From Gammaproteobacteria bacterium (lineage in GTDB: Bacteria > Pseudomonadota > Gammaproteobacteria > Pseudomonadales > Halieaceae): a DNA stretch of 8,960 nucleotides. The stretch lies in contig JAAEZV010000053.1 of NCBI GenBank assembly GCA_018222695.1, positions 1-8,960 on the forward strand. Reading direction: 5' to 3'. The notes beneath the pieces are model-generated. The model worked only from the letters and a program-made list of their open reading frames with translations. It had not been told where the DNA came from and made no database searches. This document shows, piece after piece, positions 6,281-8,960 of this stretch; positions within the stretch are counted from its first letter, which is position 1, and each line of letters begins with the position of its first letter. A program made the position numbers and the translations under genes.

Positions 6281-7684
6281 TCAATCCGTCTGGTGCTGCG
6301 GCCAGCTCGCGGGGTCCAGCGTCTCGCGCGGCAGCTGATCGCGGCTGAACCGCGGCGACTGCCCCGCATCCAATTGCGATTCAAACTGCGTGAGTAATGA
6401 CTGCGCGACGGGGTAAAGCGCCCAAAGCGCCGCCAGGTTGGTGAGCGCCAATAGCGCCATGGTGAGATCGGCGAAGCCGAACACCGTGCCAAGATCCTGA
6501 ACCGATGCCCACGCGATCATAGTCAACACCGAAAACCGGAATACCAGAATGGCTCTCGGCCCTAATCGCTCAAAGTAGGCGATGCTGTTCTCACCCAGAA
6601 AGCTGTTGTAAGCGATCGTCGTGGTGGCGAATAGCACCAGCGCGAGACTCACCAGAGGCTCTCCCCAGGGACCGACATGTTCCGCCACCGCCATCTGGGT
6701 CATGACTACACCCTGCAGCTGCGCTGACTCGGCACCGTAGGTGGATGACATCAGGATGATCAGCGCTGTCGCGGTGCACAAGATGATCGTATCGATAAAC
6801 ACGCTCAATGATTGCACCAACCCTTGAGACATGGGATGGGGTACGTCTGCGGCGGCGGCGACATTGGGCACGGTACCAAGCCCCGCCTCATTGGAGAACA
6901 AGCCTCGACGTGCACCCTGCGCAATAGCGGCGGCGACGCCACCGCCTACCGCCTGTTCCAGACCAAAGGCCGAGGAGACGATCAGCCACAGCGCGCTCGG
7001 AATCTCCCCGACATTCAGCGCCAAAACCAGCACGGCGAGTATGAGATAACCCACCACCATAGCGGGGACAATAATTTCGGAGACCAGCGCGAGGCGTCGA
7101 ATACCGCCGAACAGGATGACCGCCATGACCCCGGTCATCACCAGCCCGCTGGTCAAGGCGGGAACGCCAAAGGCCGATTCGATCGACGTCGTCACAACGT
7201 AACTCTGTACCGCATTGAAGCCAAAGCCGATGGTCACCAGTAGCAGCACGCTATAGATCACCGGGAGCACTCGCCAACCCAAGCCATAACGCATGACATA
7301 GGCGGGGCCGCCGCGAAATGTCTCCTCGCCGTGGCGTCGCTTGTAAAGCTGCGCCAAGGCACATTCGAAGAGACTGGTCGACATGCCTAACAAGGCGATC
7401 AGCCACATCCAAAACAGTGCACCCGGACCGCCCAGCGTGATCGCCACCGCAACACCCGCGATGTTGCCGCCGCCGACCCGGCCAGCGACACTGACTGTCA
7501 AGGCCTGAAAGCTGGAGATACCCCGCTCTGAACCCCGCCACTCGATATCTGACAACACCGCAAGAGCGCGGCGAAACAATCGTATCTGCACATACCGGGA
7601 GCCAATCGTGAACCGCACTCCCACGATCAACAGCGCACCGATCAGCACATAGGACCAGAGCCAGTCCGTGATGGTCATGAGCAT
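6281..7684 (-). CDS. AGCS-family Na+:alanine/glycine symporter
   Basis: This is a secondary transporter that takes up small neutral amino acids (alanine or glycine in characterised members) with Na+, in the inner membrane. The product is 467 aa from the chosen start, within the family's usual 450-500. Signature regions are AGRVGGGNIAGVA (about 67-79) with LGGPGALFWMW after it, FRGGPAYVM, and RRGLFSNEAGLGT (about 259-271), all close to the AGCS consensus. About ten hydrophobic segments are spread along the chain. The C-terminal tail is polar and short. The frame stays open upstream to 7771, but that part lies inside the preceding gene and is hydrophilic. ATG 7684 (5 nt after the upstream stop) or ATG 7678 gives the family-like TITDWLWSYVLIG beginning. 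No strong Shine-Dalgarno is seen, which suggests translational coupling to the NSS gene. It ends 8 bp from the convergent protease gene. Confidence 0.93.
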   Translation of the reverse strand: MLMTITDWLWSYVLIGALLIVGVRFTIGSRYVQIRLFRRALAVLSDIEWRGSERGISSFQALTVSVAGRVGGGNIAGVAVAITLGGPGALFWMWLIALLGMSTSLFECALAQLYKRRHGEETFRGGPAYVMRYGLGWRVLPVIYSVLLLVTIGFGFNAVQSYVVTTSIESAFGVPALTSGLVMTGVMAVILFGGIRRLALVSEIIVPAMVVGYLILAVLVLALNVGEIPSALWLIVSSAFGLEQAVGGGVAAAIAQGARRGLFSNEAGLGTVPNVAAAADVPHPMSQGLVQSLSVFIDTIILCTATALIILMSSTYGAESAQLQGVVMTQMAVAEHVGPWGEPLVSLALVLFATTTIAYNSFLGENSIAYFERLGPRAILVFRFSVLTMIAWASVQDLGTVFGFADLTMALLALTNLAALWALYPVAQSLLTQFESQLDAGQSPRFSRDQLPRETLDPASWPQHQTD

Positions 7685-7689
7685 AACGG

Positions 7690-8960
7690 TCAGATCAATC
7701 CGGTGATGAGAATAATCGCCACCGCTGGCACGACGACAAACCGAGTGAGCCCGCGCCAGGGTCCGTACCATTGAGGGTCGTCCCGCAGCTCATCCGCACT
7801 ATGGTCCGGATGCATGAACCAGCCCGTGAACAGGGCCACGAGCAAACCCGCCATCGGCAGGAAAAGTTTGTCATAGAGCGCTTCAGTGAGCTCATTGAAG
7901 TTCATGCCGAGCAGACGGTAGTCCTCCCAGACGTTGTAGCTGAGCACTGAAATCACGCTCAGACAGGTCACTGATCCGACCACTAAAATCGTGCTGCGTT
8001 GCCGGGTGGTACCGAGTTTCTCTTTGGTCCAGCTGGTCACGCTCTCCAAAAGTCCGACCATCGACGTCACGCCGGCCACCGCCAACATCACGAAGAACAG
8101 CACGGCAAAAACCGCACCGCCGGGCATTTGCGAAAATGCTACCGGCAAAGTCTGGAAAATAAGACCCGGACCGCTGGCCATATCGAGACCGAAATGGAAC
8201 ACCGCGGGGAAGACAACGAAACCGGCCAGCAGCGCTATAAAGGTATCCGCCAACACGATCATGCCGGCCCCGCGAGCGATAGAGAAATCGTTCGGCAGGT
8301 AGGCGCCATAGGTCATCATGCCGCCCATGCCTACTCCAATAGAGAAAAAAGCCTGTCCGACTGCCGCGAGAAAGGTCGCACCGGTGACTTTGCTGAAATC
8401 TGGCGTGAACAACCACTGCAATGTCTCGATGAAGCCGCCCGCAAAATAGTTGTAAACACTCAGCCCCACCAGCAGCGAGAACATCAGCGGCATCATAATC
8501 GTCACGGCACGCTCAATGCCGGCGGTCACACCTGCATAGATAATAGTGCCCACGATCACATTACCGACCAGGGTCCATATCACCATGGACTGATTGTCTG
8601 CCAACAGACCGGCAAATGTGGTCTCGGCTGCTACCGCGTCAAAATCAGTAAACCCTGTGAGTAATGCACGGCCGAGGTACCAGAGCACCCAGCCCACGAC
8701 CACCGCGTAGGTAATCGCAATCGTGTAGGCGGTGACCACGCCCAAGCCGCCCACTACTTTCCAGCGGTCGCTCCGGCCAGATTCGGTGGCAACGGCAGCC
8801 ATAGAGGTAGGCGGGCTGCCGCCGCCTCGCCGGCCAACCAGTAGCTCAGCCATCAGGCAGGGAATGCCAATCGCTACGGCACACAGCAGGTAGATCACCA
8901 CGAAGGCACTACCGCCGTTCTCACCTGTCACGTAGGGGAAGCGCCAGATATTGCCAAGAC
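7690..8960 (-). CDS. NSS-family sodium-dependent transporter (5' end outside window)
   Basis: This is a neurotransmitter:sodium symporter-type transporter (LeuT fold), probably moving amino acids with Na+ across the inner membrane. About 423 residues are visible and the frame is open to the window edge. The signature LGNIWRFPYVTGENGG starts in the first visible codons, so only about 25-30 N-terminal residues are likely missing and the GTG at 8931 is internal. In LeuT the Asn of GN is an Na1 ligand and the Arg of RFP belongs to the extracellular gate; both are present. The TM6-like GQAFFSIGVGMGGMMTYGAYL stretch and TM8-like VMLAVAGVTSMVGLLES segment are typical. I count 11 membrane segments including partial TM1, the common bacterial arrangement. 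It is followed after 5 nt by the AGCS gene, so both are probably on one transcript whose promoter is outside the window. The substrate cannot be told. Confidence 0.94.
   Translation of the reverse strand, partial: LGNIWRFPYVTGENGGSAFVVIYLLCAVAIGIPCLMAELLVGRRGGGSPPTSMAAVATESGRSDRWKVVGGLGVVTAYTIAITYAVVVGWVLWYLGRALLTGFTDFDAVAAETTFAGLLADNQSMVIWTLVGNVIVGTIIYAGVTAGIERAVTIMMPLMFSLLVGLSVYNYFAGGFIETLQWLFTPDFSKVTGATFLAAVGQAFFSIGVGMGGMMTYGAYLPNDFSIARGAGMIVLADTFIALLAGFVVFPAVFHFGLDMASGPGLIFQTLPVAFSQMPGGAVFAVLFFVMLAVAGVTSMVGLLESVTSWTKEKLGTTRQRSTILVVGSVTCLSVISVLSYNVWEDYRLLGMNFNELTEALYDKLFLPMAGLLVALFTGWFMHPDHSADELRDDPQWYGPWRGLTRFVVVPAVAIILITGLI

Noticed and set aside
6812..7243. 143-aa plus-strand open frame opposite the AGCS gene
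   Set aside because: No motifs and a composition rich in Gly, His, Gln and Arg; it mirrors the conserved AGCS coding sequence.
7999..8664. 221-aa plus-strand open frame opposite the NSS transporter gene
   Set aside because: Low-complexity, His/Gln/Arg-rich translation with no recognisable motif. It is the complement of a strongly conserved membrane protein gene, so it is a shadow frame.

Overview
The window looks like a chromosomal segment of a proteobacterium, most likely a gammaproteobacterium. The visible part of RimO, the MsrA and the HtpX all read like close relatives of the enterobacterial and pseudomonad proteins. The base composition is moderately GC-rich, the genes are tightly packed, and there is no rRNA, tRNA, insertion sequence, CRISPR array or phage gene. 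The two Na+-coupled symporters would suit a marine or halotolerant organism, but that is an inference.

Layout. (1) Positions 1-1419, plus strand: the 3' part of rimO (ribosomal protein S12 methylthiotransferase), then an RsmE-family 16S rRNA methyltransferase. (2) 1402-2073, minus strand: msrA, convergent with rsmE and overlapping its 3' end by 18 bp. (3) 2074-2241: a divergent intergenic region with a 14-bp perfect palindrome lying on overlapping candidate promoters. (4) 2242-6272, plus strand: six genes in a row. They are a 67-aa unknown protein, a VWA-domain protein with no ordinary start codon, a membrane-anchored J-domain protein, a 96-aa unknown protein, htpX, and a periplasmic HtrA/Deg-type serine protease that overlaps htpX by 4 bp. 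(5) 6281-8960, minus strand: two Na+/amino-acid symporters of different superfamilies in one transcription unit. These are an NSS-family transporter cut by the window edge and an AGCS (alanine/glycine) transporter starting 5 nt after it. They converge on the protease gene with an 8-bp gap.

How it fits together. The plus-strand cluster reads as a protein-quality-control block: a J-domain protein that would recruit Hsp70 at the inner membrane, an inner-membrane zinc protease (HtpX), and a periplasmic serine protease. MsrA, which repairs oxidised methionine, sits next door. A sequence with the exact sigma-32 (heat-shock) consensus, CTTGAA-N14-CCCCAT, lies just upstream of htpX, inside the 3' end of the preceding small gene. 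This supports heat-shock control of htpX and the protease.

The most notable points are this embedded heat-shock promoter and the VWA gene. The VWA reading frame is fully open but has no ATG, GTG or TTG upstream of its metal-binding motif. It is in frame with the preceding small gene across a single TAG, which points to an ATT start, stop-codon readthrough, or a recent mutation. I see no clearly new defence or mobile system here; most of the window is ordinary core genome.
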